This document shows positions 35,851-45,542 of a stretch of DNA of 64,000 nt, one piece after another. Where the stretch lies: assembly GCA_934432595.1 (NCBI GenBank), contig CAKRYR010000006.1:62001-126000 (forward strand), read 5' to 3'. Within the stretch, counting starts at the first letter, position 1. The number at the start of each line of letters is the position of its first letter. The DNA comes from an uncultured Lachnospiraceae bacterium. Its GTDB lineage: Bacteria > Bacillota > Clostridia > Lachnospirales > Lachnospiraceae. The position numbers and the translations under genes were made by a program. The notes beneath the pieces were generated by a model. The model saw nothing but the letters and a program-made list of their open reading frames with translations. It had not been told where the DNA came from and made no database searches.

Positions 35851-35879
35851 TTGACAAGGAGAAATATACATTGTATTCT
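35851..35879 (+). promoter_or_regulatory. Promoter of the isc operon
   Basis: A perfect TTGACA at 35851-35856 and TATTCT at 35874-35879 have 17-bp spacing. An operator-like palindrome follows directly. Confidence 0.6.
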
Positions 35880-35888
35880 ATTAAAGGA

Positions 35889-35934
35889 ATTAATTCTTAC
35901 TAAAATAATCGGAATTAAAATAGTAGGAATTAAT
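35889..35934. promoter_or_regulatory. Operator-like inverted repeat upstream of the Rrf2 regulator
   Basis: ATTAATTCTTACTA at 35889-35902 and TAGTAGGAATTAAT at 35921-35934 are near-perfect inverted copies, with a further GGAATT in the 18-bp centre. It lies at and just past the predicted transcription start of the Rrf2/IscR-type gene, as expected for autoregulation. Confidence 0.6.
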
Positions 35935-35963
35935 ATTCATAAAATATTTAGGTAGGTGTTGAT

Positions 35964-36416
35964 ATGAAGTTATCAACTAAAGGGCGATATGGACTGAAAG
36001 CAATATTAGATTTGGCAGTACATGAGACAGATGGTGCAATAGCTATTAGTGCAATTTCAGAGAGAACAGGAATAACTGTTAATTATTTAGAACAATTAAT
36101 ATCTAAGTTAAAAAAGGCAAATCTAGTTATAAGTATTAGAGGAGCACAAGGAGGATATAAATTAGCTAAAGACACAACAGAAATTTCTGTAGGAGAAATA
36201 TTAAGAGCATTAGAGGGAGATTTGGCACCGGTTGATTGTATATCAGGTCAAGATTCTTCTTGTGAGAGTGCAAATTTATGTGTTACTAAGTTGGTATGGC
36301 AAAGAATTAATGATAGTATTAATAATGCAGTTGACTCATTGATGTTATCAGAGTTAGTTGAAGAAAGTAAAAAATTAAATCCTAATAAAATTAATATAGA
36401 TAAGAATAAATGTTAG
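35964..36416 (+). CDS. iscR: Rrf2-family transcriptional regulator (IscR-like)
   Basis: A 150-residue Rrf2 regulator. An N-terminal winged helix begins KLSTKGRYGLKAILDLA, followed by the wing SIRGAQGGYKLA and the three cysteines (C-x7-C-x5-C, residues about 92-106) that in IscR ligate a [2Fe-2S] cluster. It heads the operon with cysteine desulfurase and the scaffold, so it most likely senses Fe-S status and represses its own operon through the palindrome just upstream. The cysteine spacing differs slightly from enterobacterial IscR (x5, x5), so CymR-like cysteine sensing is an alternative. Confidence 0.9.
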   Translation: MKLSTKGRYGLKAILDLAVHETDGAIAISAISERTGITVNYLEQLISKLKKANLVISIRGAQGGYKLAKDTTEISVGEILRALEGDLAPVDCISGQDSSCESANLCVTKLVWQRINDSINNAVDSLMLSELVEESKKLNPNKINIDKNKC

Positions 36417-36437
36417 GAAATGAAAGGTAGTGTAGTT

Positions 36438-37625
36438 ATGGAAAAAATAATATATCTTGATAATGCTGCTACAACAAAGGTTAGACAAGAAGTTGTAGAT
36501 GCAATGTTACCATATTTTACAGAGCAATATGGCAATCCTTCAAGTGTATATAAGTTTGCAGGGGAGAGTAAAAAGGCAGTAGATAATGCAAGAGACATTA
36601 TAGCTAAATCTTTAAATACTAATTCACAAGATATTTATTTTACAGCGGGAGGTTCTGAATCAGATAACTGGGTTCTTAAAGCTACAGCGGAGGCTTATAG
36701 ATCAAAGGGAAAACATATAATAACATCTAAAATAGAGCATCATGCAATACTTCATACATGTAATTATTTAGAAAAAGAAGGATATGAGATAACATATATT
36801 GATGTAGATGAAAATGGTATTGTAAAATTAGATGAATTAGAGAAAGCAATTAGAGAAGATACGATATTGATTTCTATTATGTTTGCTAATAATGAAATAG
36901 GTACTATCCAACCTATAAAAGAGATAGGTGAGATAGCTCATAAATATAATGTAATATTCCATACAGATGCAGTTCAAGCATATGGACATATTCCAATAGA
37001 TGTTGAGGATATGAATATAGATATGTTGAGTGCAAGTGGACATAAATTAAATGGACCAAAAGGAATTGGATTCTTATATATAAAAAAAGGTCTTAAGTTG
37101 AGATCTTTTGTACACGGTGGTGCTCAAGAAAGAAGAAGAAGAGCAGGTACAGAGAATGTAACAGGAATTGTTGGATTTGGTAAAGCGGTAGAAATCGCTA
37201 TGAATAATATGCAAGAACGCATAGATAAAGAGATAGCACTTAGAGATAGATTGATTGAAAAGGTTTTGAAGAGAGTACCATATACAAGATTAAATGGAGA
37301 TAGAACAAAGAGACTTCCGAATAATGTAAACTTTAGTTTTCAATTTATTGAGGGTGAATCATTATTAATAATGTTAGATATGAAGGGAATATGTGCATCA
37401 AGTGGTTCGGCATGTACTTCGGGGTCACTAGATCCGTCTCATGTATTATTAGCAATTGGATTACCTCATGAGATAGCACATGGTTCACTTAGACTTACTT
37501 TAAGTGAAGAAAACACTGAAGAAGAGATTGATTATGTGGTAGATGCTATTGCAGAAATAGTTGAGAGATTAAGAAGTATGTCACCTTTATATGAAGATTT
37601 TGTTAATAAATCTAAGAATAAATAA
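36438..37625 (+). CDS. iscS: Cysteine desulfurase
   Basis: A 395-residue PLP enzyme of the NifS/IscS family that extracts sulfur from cysteine for Fe-S clusters and tRNA thiolation. YLDNAATTKV at the start, the PLP Lys203 in ASGHKLNGPKG and the catalytic Cys326 in SGSACTSGS are visible. The short loop around the Cys (SSGSACTSGSLDPSHV) fits the group I/NifS-like class. ATG 36438 has AAAGG upstream; ATG 36420 is the in-frame alternative close behind iscR. It supplies sulfur to the iscU and mnmA products downstream. Confidence 0.95.
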   Translation: MEKIIYLDNAATTKVRQEVVDAMLPYFTEQYGNPSSVYKFAGESKKAVDNARDIIAKSLNTNSQDIYFTAGGSESDNWVLKATAEAYRSKGKHIITSKIEHHAILHTCNYLEKEGYEITYIDVDENGIVKLDELEKAIREDTILISIMFANNEIGTIQPIKEIGEIAHKYNVIFHTDAVQAYGHIPIDVEDMNIDMLSASGHKLNGPKGIGFLYIKKGLKLRSFVHGGAQERRRRAGTENVTGIVGFGKAVEIAMNNMQERIDKEIALRDRLIEKVLKRVPYTRLNGDRTKRLPNNVNFSFQFIEGESLLIMLDMKGICASSGSACTSGSLDPSHVLLAIGLPHEIAHGSLRLTLSEENTEEEIDYVVDAIAEIVERLRSMSPLYEDFVNKSKNK

Positions 37626-37661
37626 TATTAGATGAAAATATAAAAAGAATGGAGAATTATT

Positions 37662-38105
37662 ATGTATAGTGAAAAAGTTATGGATCATTTTTCAAATCCA
37701 AGAAATGTTGGAGAAATAGAGAATGCAAGTGGTGTTGGTACAGTAGGAAATGCAAAATGTGGAGATATAATGAGAATTTATTTAGATATTGATGACAATC
37801 AAATTATTAGAGATTGTAAGTTCAAGACTTTTGGATGTGGTGCAGCAGTTGCAACATCAAGTATGGCTACAGAGCTAGTTAAAGGAAAATCAATTAAGGA
37901 AGCTTTACAAGTAACTAATAAGGCTGTTATGGAAGCTTTGGACGGTCTTCCACCAGTAAAAGTTCATTGTTCATTATTAGCAGAAGAAGCAATTCATGCA
38001 GCATTATGGGATTATGCTGAGAAGAATGGTATTGTTATTGAAGGTTTAAAAAAACCTAAGAGTGATATCCATGAAGGTGAAAAAGAAGAGGAAGAAGAAT
38101 ACTAG
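37662..38105 (+). CDS. iscU: Fe-S cluster assembly scaffold (NifU/IscU N-terminal type)
   Basis: A 147-residue scaffold protein. The three ligand cysteines are in [17 protein letters not shown] and [12 protein letters not shown], and the LPPVK motif that binds the HscA-type chaperone is present in the form LPPVKVHC. It assembles clusters from sulfur delivered by the upstream desulfurase. The acidic C-terminal tail (Glu-rich, last 10 residues) is unusual but unlikely to matter. It starts after GAATGGAGAA, 36 bp after iscS. Confidence 0.93.
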   Translation: MYSEKVMDHFSNPRNVGEIENASGVGTVGNAKCGDIMRIYLDIDDNQIIRDCKFKTFGCGAAVATSSMATELVKGKSIKEALQVTNKAVMEALDGLPPVKVHCSLLAEEAIHAALWDYAEKNGIVIEGLKKPKSDIHEGEKEEEEEY

Positions 38106-38119
38106 GAATTGAGGATGCG

Positions 38120-39193
38120 ATGAAGAAGAAAGTTGTAGTTGGAATGTCTGGTGGAGTGGATTCATCTGTTGCAGCATATTTATTAAAAGAGCAAGGATAT
38201 GATGTTATAGGTGTTACTATGCAGATTTGGCAAGATGAGGAAATAGCAGCACAAGAGGAAAATGGGGGATGTTGTGGACTTAGTGCGGTAGATGATGCAA
38301 GAAGAGTTGCTAATCAGTTAGGGATACCTTATTATGTTATGAATTTTAAAAATGACTTTAAGAAAAATGTAATAGACTATTTTATTGATGAGTATATTAA
38401 TGGAAGAACGCCTAATCCATGTATAGCTTGTAATAGATATGTAAAATGGGAATCATTATTACAAAGAAGTTTGGAGATTGGAGCAGATTATATTGCAACT
38501 GGGCATTATGCTAAGGTAGATAGATTAGAGAATGGTAGATATGTTTTAAGGCAAAGTGCGACTTTAGCAAAGGATCAAACATATGCGTTATATAATTTAA
38601 CACAAGAACAATTATCTAGAACATTAATGCCTGTTGGACAATATACTAAAGATGAAATAAGGAAAATTGCAGAAGATATAGGGCTAATGACAGCTAAAAA
38701 ACCTGATAGTATGGAGATATGTTTTGTGCCTGATGATGATTACGCAAAGTATATTTGTGAAAATTCAGATTATAAAGATGTCCCAGGAAACTTTGTAGAC
38801 TTAGAAGGTAATGTTTTGGGAAAACATAAGGGAATAATACATTATACAGTTGGTCAGAGAAAAGGCTTAAATATTGCTTTTGGAAAACCAATATATGTAG
38901 TTAAATTACGTCCAGAGACTAATGAGGTTGTACTTGGTTCAAATGAAGATGTGTTTACTAATAAATTATATTGTAATAGAATTAATTTTATGGCTATAGA
39001 CGATCTTAAGGAACCAATAGAAGTCAATGCTAAAATAAGATATAATCATAGAGGTGATAGCTGTATAATAAAAAAGGTTGATGATGATTTAGTAGAAGTT
39101 GAGTTTAATCAACCACAGAGAGCAGTTACTCCTGGACAAGCAGTTGTATTTTATAAAGATGATTATATTGTAGGTGGTGGAACTATAATATAA
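38120..39193 (+). CDS. mnmA: tRNA-specific 2-thiouridylase
   Basis: A 357-residue MnmA that thiolates U34 of Lys, Glu and Gln tRNAs using persulfide from the desulfurase. The PP-loop [12 protein letters not shown] is at residues 7-18. The catalytic cysteines are in NPCIACNR and [11 protein letters not shown], and the late VGQRKGL motif is present. Its place at the end of iscR-iscS-iscU is a common clostridial arrangement that couples sulfur mobilisation to tRNA modification. The start follows TTGAGGATGCG, 14 bp after iscU. Confidence 0.96.
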   Translation: MKKKVVVGMSGGVDSSVAAYLLKEQGYDVIGVTMQIWQDEEIAAQEENGGCCGLSAVDDARRVANQLGIPYYVMNFKNDFKKNVIDYFIDEYINGRTPNPCIACNRYVKWESLLQRSLEIGADYIATGHYAKVDRLENGRYVLRQSATLAKDQTYALYNLTQEQLSRTLMPVGQYTKDEIRKIAEDIGLMTAKKPDSMEICFVPDDDYAKYICENSDYKDVPGNFVDLEGNVLGKHKGIIHYTVGQRKGLNIAFGKPIYVVKLRPETNEVVLGSNEDVFTNKLYCNRINFMAIDDLKEPIEVNAKIRYNHRGDSCIIKKVDDDLVEVEFNQPQRAVTPGQAVVFYKDDYIVGGGTII

Positions 39194-39337
39194 TGGGAAA
39201 TTTATGATTTTGAGTTTATTATATTAGAATTTCGATAGATATTTGCAAATACGTAAGTGTTTGAATAAGATGTTTTGCTTTTTGTAAAAGAAATAATAAA
39301 AAATCACAAAATAGTCATAGATTATTGATAGAATATA

Positions 39338-39388
39338 GAAGGTTTTGTAGAATGACAATAGTTAGAATTGTTATAATACAAAACCTTC
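39338..39388. terminator. Long hairpin between mnmA and recG
   Basis: GAAGGTTTTGTA at 39338-39349 and its complement at 39377-39388 form a perfect 12-bp stem, with an inner ACAAT/ATTGT pairing. It has no long T run, so it may be a weak terminator of the isc operon. A promoter-like TTGTTA (39368-39373) and TATAAT (39391-39396) with 17-bp spacing overlap its right half, but they would leave almost no leader before recG at 39411. Confidence 0.5.
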
Positions 39389-39410
39389 GTTATAATATGG
39401 AGGTTTGTAA

Positions 39411-41450
39411 ATGAATTATGAAGATAGTATTTCTGTAATAAAAGGGGTTGGTGAAAAAACACAGAAGTTATTTAATAAATTAGGTATTGAATGGATTGGT
39501 GATTTGTTAGAATATTATCCAAGAGATTATGATACATATAAGCCTATAGTTCCGATAAAATCAGTAAAACAAGAGGATATAGTAACAGTAGAAGGCTTTA
39601 TTACAGATAATATCAAGATAAATAAGACAAAAAGATTTACGATACTCACATGTAGGATTCAAGATTCTACTGATAGCATAAAGCTTACATGGTTTAATAT
39701 GCCATATTTGAGAAATCAGTTAAAAATAGGTAGTAGATATATTATTAGAGGCAAAGTTGGTAAAAAAAATGGTATGTTGGTTATTGAACAGCCAAAAATA
39801 CTTAGCCAAGAAGAATATTTAAAAACATTAAATGTAATGAATCCTATATATTCTTTAACTAAGGGACTAACCAATAATGCTATTACTAAAGCTGTGTATA
39901 GTATTTTAAAACAGTTAGGACTTGATAAAGATTATATGCCTGCAAAAATAAGGAAAAAATATGATTTAATGGAATATAAAAAGGCAATTAAAACTATTCA
40001 TTTTCCTAAAAATAATAAGGACATGCTAAAGGCACGTGAGAGATTAGTATTTGATGAATTTTTTGTATTTACTTTGGCACTTGCTAAATTAAAGGAAGAT
40101 AAGGAAATACGACACTGTGATTTTCAGATAAATAATGGGAATGATATAAAGGAAAGTATGATTAAGCGTTTACCGTACACATTGACTAACGCACAGTTGA
40201 GAACGATAGATGAAGTAATTCATGATATGGAAGGTAGCAGACCTATGAATAGATTAATTCAAGGGGATGTTGGTTCGGGTAAAACGGTTGTTTCAGCAAT
40301 AGCTTTATTGATAGTTGCTATTAATAAATATCAGGGTGTAATAATGGTTCCTACGGAAGTTTTAGCAAAACAACATTATGAATCTTTATGTAAGATGTAT
40401 GAAGGCTTAGGAATTAATGTCGGATTATTGGTAGGTTCTATGACTGCAAAAGAAAAAAGAGAAATGTATGGTGAGATAAAAAATCATAATATAGATATTG
40501 TAGTTGGAACACATGCATTAATACAAGAAAAGGTTGAATATGATAATTTGGCGTTAGTTGTAACTGATGAACAGCATAGATTTGGTGTAAAACAGAGAGA
40601 GAATTTATCTAATAAAGGGAATAATCCTCATATATTGGTAATGTCTGCAACACCAATACCAAGAACATTGGCAATAATATTATATGGAGATTTGGATATA
40701 TCTATTATTGACGAATTGCCTAGTAATAGATTGCCTATTAAGAATTGCGTTGTTGATACATCCTATAGGAGAACGGCATATAATTTTATAGCTAAGGAGA
40801 TTGCAAAAGGAAGACAAGCATATGTTATTTGTCCTATGGTTGAGGAAAGTGAAAATGTAGAAGCAGAAAATGTTGTTGATTATACAGAAACTTTGAAGTT
40901 AGAATTACCGCCATCAGTTAATGTAGAATATTTGCATGGTAAAATGAAAGCAAAAGAGAAGAATGCTATAATGGAAAGATTTTTGAATAATGAAATCCAA
41001 GTATTGGTATCAACTACAGTTATAGAAGTAGGTGTTAATGTACCTAATGCGACGGTTATGATGATTGAAAATGCAGAAAGATTTGGTTTGGCTCAATTAC
41101 ACCAATTAAGAGGTCGTGTAGGTAGAGGACAATATCAATCATATTGTATCATTGTAAGTGGTAATGACGGTAAAGAAACCAAAGAACGATTAGAGATAAT
41201 GAATAAATCAAATGATGGATTTTATATAGCTGGTGAAGATTTGAAGCTTAGAGGTCCTGGAGATTTATTTGGAATAAGACAAAGTGGAGATATATCTTTT
41301 AAAATAGGTGATATTTTTAATGATGCATCTGTTTTGAAAAAGGCAAATGATGCTGCTAAAGAAATTACTGAGAAAGAAATATCAGAGATGTTTGAATCAG
41401 TGTGGTTAAATAGAAAAATACAGTTGTATATAGGTGCTACAACGTTATAG
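39411..41450 (+). CDS. recG: ATP-dependent DNA helicase RecG
   Basis: A 679-residue RecG that remodels stalled replication forks and Holliday junctions. The N-terminal wedge/OB domain (about 1-180) includes the PRDYDTY motif and a long linker. The helicase core has Walker A GDVGSGKTVVS, the DEQHRFGVKQR box (motif II), SATPIPRT (motif III) and QLHQLRGRVGRG (motif VI). The TRG-like late motif is present. The length is normal. The start follows ATGGAGG. It is monocistronic: preceded by a hairpin and followed by a promoter. Confidence 0.97.
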   Translation: MNYEDSISVIKGVGEKTQKLFNKLGIEWIGDLLEYYPRDYDTYKPIVPIKSVKQEDIVTVEGFITDNIKINKTKRFTILTCRIQDSTDSIKLTWFNMPYLRNQLKIGSRYIIRGKVGKKNGMLVIEQPKILSQEEYLKTLNVMNPIYSLTKGLTNNAITKAVYSILKQLGLDKDYMPAKIRKKYDLMEYKKAIKTIHFPKNNKDMLKARERLVFDEFFVFTLALAKLKEDKEIRHCDFQINNGNDIKESMIKRLPYTLTNAQLRTIDEVIHDMEGSRPMNRLIQGDVGSGKTVVSAIALLIVAINKYQGVIMVPTEVLAKQHYESLCKMYEGLGINVGLLVGSMTAKEKREMYGEIKNHNIDIVVGTHALIQEKVEYDNLALVVTDEQHRFGVKQRENLSNKGNNPHILVMSATPIPRTLAIILYGDLDISIIDELPSNRLPIKNCVVDTSYRRTAYNFIAKEIAKGRQAYVICPMVEESENVEAENVVDYTETLKLELPPSVNVEYLHGKMKAKEKNAIMERFLNNEIQVLVSTTVIEVGVNVPNATVMMIENAERFGLAQLHQLRGRVGRGQYQSYCIIVSGNDGKETKERLEIMNKSNDGFYIAGEDLKLRGPGDLFGIRQSGDISFKIGDIFNDASVLKKANDAAKEITEKEISEMFESVWLNRKIQLYIGATTL

Positions 41451-41465
41451 AGACCATTGCACTGT

Positions 41466-41494
41466 TTGCTTTATTTAACAAAATTATGTATAAT
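41466..41494 (+). promoter_or_regulatory. Promoter of the LtaS-like gene
   Basis: TTGCTT at 41466-41471 and a perfect TATAAT at 41489-41494 have 17-bp spacing. The leader is about 60 bases. Confidence 0.55.
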
Positions 41495-41561
41495 TAAAGA
41501 GTATGAAGTTAAAAATTGGAAATGTAGTTTAGTGTAAACATGTTATAGATTGGAGGAAACT

Positions 41562-43916
41562 ATGTCAGATAATTCGGAAAATAAGACTAATAATGACAAA
41601 GAAGAGCAAAATAAAAATAATCATAGGGTACTAAAACTTCATCATAAGGAAGAGAATAGAACTGTAAAGAGAATATTAGATGCAGATATGGATGATATAG
41701 GATCACCTGAGGGAGCTAATGCTTATGAAGAGAGTTATATAGAACCTGAGGAAAATGAAGACCTAGTTGAAAGAGCCAAGACAAAAGCGAAACAAAAGGT
41801 AAATGAGAAAAAGGATAAATATAGTAGAAGATTTAAATATATAGGTAATGTGCTTATGACCAAGCCATTTAAAACATCTATTGTAATTTCCTTTATTATG
41901 TTAATTTTTATTGAGGCAATGTCAAGAAGATCATTAGGTGGAGCAATTAATTTTATATTTGACAAGCCTTTGACATTTGTTTTAAATTGGTTAATAGTGT
42001 TGGCACCATTTTTATTATCTATTGCAGTAAAGAGAAAACCAGTTATTTACTTTTTATTTACTGTTATATGGGGAATAGTAGGTATTACAGATTTTTATAT
42101 GTTATCATTTAGAACGACCCCATTTACTGGTGTAGATTTACAGATTTCAACTAATGAGATTTCGGTGGCTCTTGGATATTTAGGGTCAGATAGTACAAAA
42201 ATATTGTTATCTTTATTAGTAACATTACTTTTAACTGTTGTTTTGTGGATATTTTGTCCAAAGTCAAAGATAAGATTTGGTAGATGGAAGTCTTTAGCTG
42301 TAGTGGCTGGAGGTTGGGTTGCAATATATGCAACGATTATGATATCTATTCTAACTGGAATATTAACTACAAAGTTTGGTAATTTAGGAATTTCGTATCA
42401 TGATTATGGAATTGCATATTGTTTTACTGTTACACTTGTTGATACTGGTATATCAGAGCCAAAGGATTACTCTGAACAAAAGATATATGATTTGATTAAT
42501 GAGGATGCAGAAAAAGAACAGAAGAAAGAAGAAAAAAAATTACCTAATATTATATTCTTACAATTAGAGTCATTTATAGATTTAACAGAGGTAAAGGGTG
42601 TTGAATTTTCAGAGGATCCAACACCTAATTGGAAAAAAATACGAAAGAATTATTCATCAGGATATTTAACAGTCCCAACTATAGTAGCAGGAACTTGTAA
42701 TACAGAATTTGAATCAATAACAGGTATGAGTCTAGAATTTTTTGGACCAGGAGAATATCCATATAAGACAATATTAAAGCAGACAGCTTGTGAGAGTGCG
42801 GCATTTGATCTTAAGAAGATAGGGTATACTGCTCATGGTATTCATAATCATACGTCAGGTTTTTATGGAAGAAATAAAGTATATGCTAATATGGGATTTG
42901 ATACTTTTACAGGTGTTGAATTAATGCATGATACAACAAAAACAGCTAATGGTAGATGGACTAAGGATGATGTGTTAACAGGTTGTATTATGGACTGTTT
43001 AGAGTCCACTAAAACAAAAGACTATATATATACTGTTTCTGTTCAAGGTCATGGAGTATATGAAGCAGACTTACCTGAAGATGAAAAATTAATTGAAGTT
43101 TCAGGAATAGAAGATAAGGACTTATTAAGACAATATACTTACTATGTTAATCAGACGAAGCAGATGGATAATTTCATCAAAGATTTAACAGATACACTAA
43201 AGGATTTTGATGAAGATGTAGTTTTAGTTATGTATGGAGACCATATTCCAGGTTTAGGATTATCAGATGATTCTTACAAAAATAAAGAAAGAACTATATA
43301 TAATACAGAGTATGCAATATGGGATAATTTTGGTTTAAAACGTAAGGTTGCAAATTATAAATCATATGAGTTGGCTGCGGAAACTATGAATAGAGTAGGA
43401 ATACATGAAGGGACAATCTTTAAGTATCATCAACAAATTTCACATGATGATAAGAATTATTTAAAGAATCTTAAGAGTTTACAGTATGATATGCTTTATG
43501 GAGAACATTATGCATATAAAGGCCAAGAACCATTTAAAAAGACAGATATAGTTTATGGTGTAAAAGATATTAAAATCGATAAGACATCATATGATGATGA
43601 CTATATATATATTGAAGGTGGATATTTCAATAATTATAGCAAGGTATTTATAAATGGAGAAAGGAAGAAATCAGAGTTAATTTCATCAACATTGTTAAAA
43701 GTTCCTTTGAATGCTGAAGATTTGAAAGCAAATAATACCATAGTAATTAAGCAGATAAACTCTTTAAATGTTGAATTTAGAAAATCTAAAGAGTATAAAT
43801 TTAAGTTTTCTAAATCTAATGTTAATGAACCAGAAATTGATGATAAGGATACTGGAAATATAGCTGCTGATGAAGCAAAAAATCTAGATGAAAAATCAGA
43901 GAAAAAGAAAAAATAG
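41562..43916 (+). CDS. LTA-synthase-family membrane sulfatase/phosphotransferase
   Basis: A 784-residue protein of the LtaS/alkaline-phosphatase superfamily. A charged cytoplasmic N-terminus (~95 residues) is followed by five membrane helices (about residues 100-270), then an extracytoplasmic sulfatase-fold domain (about 320-620) and a C-terminal ~150-residue beta domain. The metal-binding Glu is in FLQLESF, the probable nucleophile is Thr378 in AGTCNTEFE, and YGDHIPG carries Asp and His ligands. LtaS enzymes polymerise glycerol phosphate from phosphatidylglycerol. The extended ends are seen in clostridial relatives, so lipoteichoic acid or another glycerophosphate modification is likely. ATG 41562 follows GGAGGAAACT; TTG 41550 overlaps that site and is rejected. 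Confidence 0.9.
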   Translation: MSDNSENKTNNDKEEQNKNNHRVLKLHHKEENRTVKRILDADMDDIGSPEGANAYEESYIEPEENEDLVERAKTKAKQKVNEKKDKYSRRFKYIGNVLMTKPFKTSIVISFIMLIFIEAMSRRSLGGAINFIFDKPLTFVLNWLIVLAPFLLSIAVKRKPVIYFLFTVIWGIVGITDFYMLSFRTTPFTGVDLQISTNEISVALGYLGSDSTKILLSLLVTLLLTVVLWIFCPKSKIRFGRWKSLAVVAGGWVAIYATIMISILTGILTTKFGNLGISYHDYGIAYCFTVTLVDTGISEPKDYSEQKIYDLINEDAEKEQKKEEKKLPNIIFLQLESFIDLTEVKGVEFSEDPTPNWKKIRKNYSSGYLTVPTIVAGTCNTEFESITGMSLEFFGPGEYPYKTILKQTACESAAFDLKKIGYTAHGIHNHTSGFYGRNKVYANMGFDTFTGVELMHDTTKTANGRWTKDDVLTGCIMDCLESTKTKDYIYTVSVQGHGVYEADLPEDEKLIEVSGIEDKDLLRQYTYYVNQTKQMDNFIKDLTDTLKDFDEDVVLVMYGDHIPGLGLSDDSYKNKERTIYNTEYAIWDNFGLKRKVANYKSYELAAETMNRVGIHEGTIFKYHQQISHDDKNYLKNLKSLQYDMLYGEHYAYKGQEPFKKTDIVYGVKDIKIDKTSYDDDYIYIEGGYFNNYSKVFINGERKKSELISSTLLKVPLNAEDLKANNTIVIKQINSLNVEFRKSKEYKFKFSKSNVNEPEIDDKDTGNIAADEAKNLDEKSEKKKK

Positions 43917-43923
43917 TAAATAA

Positions 43924-43966
43924 TAAAAATGACGCGAAGGCATAATTGTCATCGCGTTATTTTTTT
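43924..43966. terminator. Bidirectional terminator between convergent genes
   Basis: AAAAATGACGCGA pairs with TCGCGTTATTTTT with one G-U pair, followed by T residues on the plus strand and A-rich sequence on the other side. Its right half encodes the last codons (Ser-Lys-Lys-stop) of the minus-strand gene. Confidence 0.82.
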
Positions 43967-44352
43967 GAAATTAATATTTTCTCATATATTAATCCAACTA
44001 TAAACCATAAAGGAGCATAATCTACTCTGATAATACCTTTAATATTGTATTTCGCCTTACTATAATCCCAAGGACAGGCTTTGTGTTTCTTAAGTATAGT
44101 TCCTGAGATATATTCAGTTGTGAATATAAGAGCAGTATATATAAATCCTCGAATTATTTGAGGTAAGTTTTTAATACATTTATAAATAGGTTCTATAAGG
44201 TAGCCCATACCATATATTCCAAACATCCATAAAGAGGTTGTACATGGTAAGGTTTTTTTATGTTTAGTGATACCTTTACATCCTGTGAAAAAACATTCGA
44301 AACCCCATCCAGTTAGACCACATAATATGAATTTTTTAGTAAATTGTTTCAT
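43957..44352 (-). CDS. Small membrane protein, CmpB-type putative ABC permease family
   Basis: A 131-residue protein with three to four membrane segments (about residues 8-22, 45-65, 75-95 and 112-128). GWGFECFFTG at the start, the LWMFGIYGMGYLIEP motif and CPWDYSKAKYNIKGIIRVDYAPLWF near the end (shown in parts) match the family annotated as putative ABC transporter permeases (PF06541). No partner ATPase is nearby, and the actual function of the family is unclear. It is convergent with the LtaS-like gene, sharing its terminator. Confidence 0.82.
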   Translation of the reverse strand: MKQFTKKFILCGLTGWGFECFFTGCKGITKHKKTLPCTTSLWMFGIYGMGYLIEPIYKCIKNLPQIIRGFIYTALIFTTEYISGTILKKHKACPWDYSKAKYNIKGIIRVDYAPLWFIVGLIYEKILISKK

Positions 44353-44576
44353 TGAATATTAATAGCCCTTTCAAGTTTGTTCTAAGTTTTAGTATTGACT
44401 AGTATTTTTTATTTATACAGATATGGAAAATTTTGTAAAATATATTGAATTTTTTAGATTAATATTGTATATTTATTTCATATAATAAAATATTTTTTTG
44501 GAAGGTTCTTATTTGTTAAAAAAGAGGATTAGTTTGAATGGAAAATACAAAATAGGGGATATGAAAGGAGAAAACT

Positions 44577-45221
44577 ATGGAACAAAGAGCATCAGTAATA
44601 ACTTCTAAAAAGAGTAAGAGAGTTTCAATTAATATTATACCGGGACATTTTGCTACAAACCATTCACATGTTAATTATTATATAGATATGACAAGTGTAA
44701 AATGTAATCAAAAGATCGCTCAAAAAGCAGGAAAGGTTTTAGCACAAAAATATGTAAATAATACAAAGGTTGATACGATCATATGTATGGATGGCTGTGA
44801 GGTTGTTGGTGGTTTTATGGCTGCTGAGCTATCTGCCAATGGCATAGGTTCTATTAATGATTCATCAGATATTTGCATAGTAAGTCCAGAAGTTAATATT
44901 AATGGACAGATGGTATTTAAGGATAATATACAACCAATGATATGGGGAAAGAATATTGTTTTGTTAGTTGCATCAGCCACTACGTGTAAAACGATTAATA
45001 GATCAGTTGAGTGTATAAAGTATTATGGTGGAAATATTGTAGGAATTTCTGCAATATTTAGTGCAAATGATCATAGTATGGATGGCAGAGAAATAGATGC
45101 AATTTTTAAAAAGGATGATTTGCCACATTATTGTACATATGCTTTTAATGAGTGCCCAGATTGTAAAGCACAAAGAAAGATAGACGCTATAGTTAGTAGT
45201 AGTGGATATTCTAAATTATAA
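44577..45221 (+). CDS. Phosphoribosyltransferase-like protein (orotate PRTase-like)
   Basis: A 214-residue protein with a type I phosphoribosyltransferase-like fold. TIICMDGCEVVGGF and the glycine-rich VLLVASATTCKTI correspond to the strand and PRPP-loop region, but the usual acidic pair of that loop is replaced by Ala-Ser. A C-terminal CPDC pair may bind metal. I recall close Lachnospiraceae homologs annotated as orotate phosphoribosyltransferase with the same ASATT form, so this may be the norm of a divergent family with a different substrate rather than a defect. No pyrimidine genes are near. The start follows AAAGGAG, with a terminator behind. Confidence 0.75.
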   Translation: MEQRASVITSKKSKRVSINIIPGHFATNHSHVNYYIDMTSVKCNQKIAQKAGKVLAQKYVNNTKVDTIICMDGCEVVGGFMAAELSANGIGSINDSSDICIVSPEVNINGQMVFKDNIQPMIWGKNIVLLVASATTCKTINRSVECIKYYGGNIVGISAIFSANDHSMDGREIDAIFKKDDLPHYCTYAFNECPDCKAQRKIDAIVSSSGYSKL

Positions 45222-45318
45222 AAGTATTTATATAAAAAATATATGATATAATTCTGACTATAGTATAATTATGTAAAACTAATATTAGCAATTATATTTA
45301 GAATATTTATTGAAATAT

Positions 45319-45359
45319 AAAGGTATGGCTATTTATATGATATTTAGTCATACCTTTTT
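45319..45359 (+). terminator. Intrinsic terminator
   Basis: AAAGGTATGGCT and AGTCATACCTTT pair (one G-U) and are followed by T residues. It closes the phosphoribosyltransferase-like gene. Confidence 0.83.
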
Positions 45360-45542
45360 CAAATTGAAAACACATTTAATTCATATATTTTTGATAAAAT
45401 TCTAATCAAGTGGTAGGAAATGACCATAGTAAATCGATTTAATTTAAGATATATTCTAGCATTAAATATATTTAATATGGAATATAGTAATTATAATAAA
45501 ATTTTAGAAGTAAATGAATTTTTATGGAAGGAGAAATAGAGT
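45360..45542. other. Leader region of the HtrA gene
   Basis: AT-rich stretch completing the 321-bp gap between the phosphoribosyltransferase-like gene and htrA. A TATAAT occurs at about 45493 but its upstream box is poor, so the htrA promoter cannot be placed with confidence. Nothing else is visible. Confidence 0.4.
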
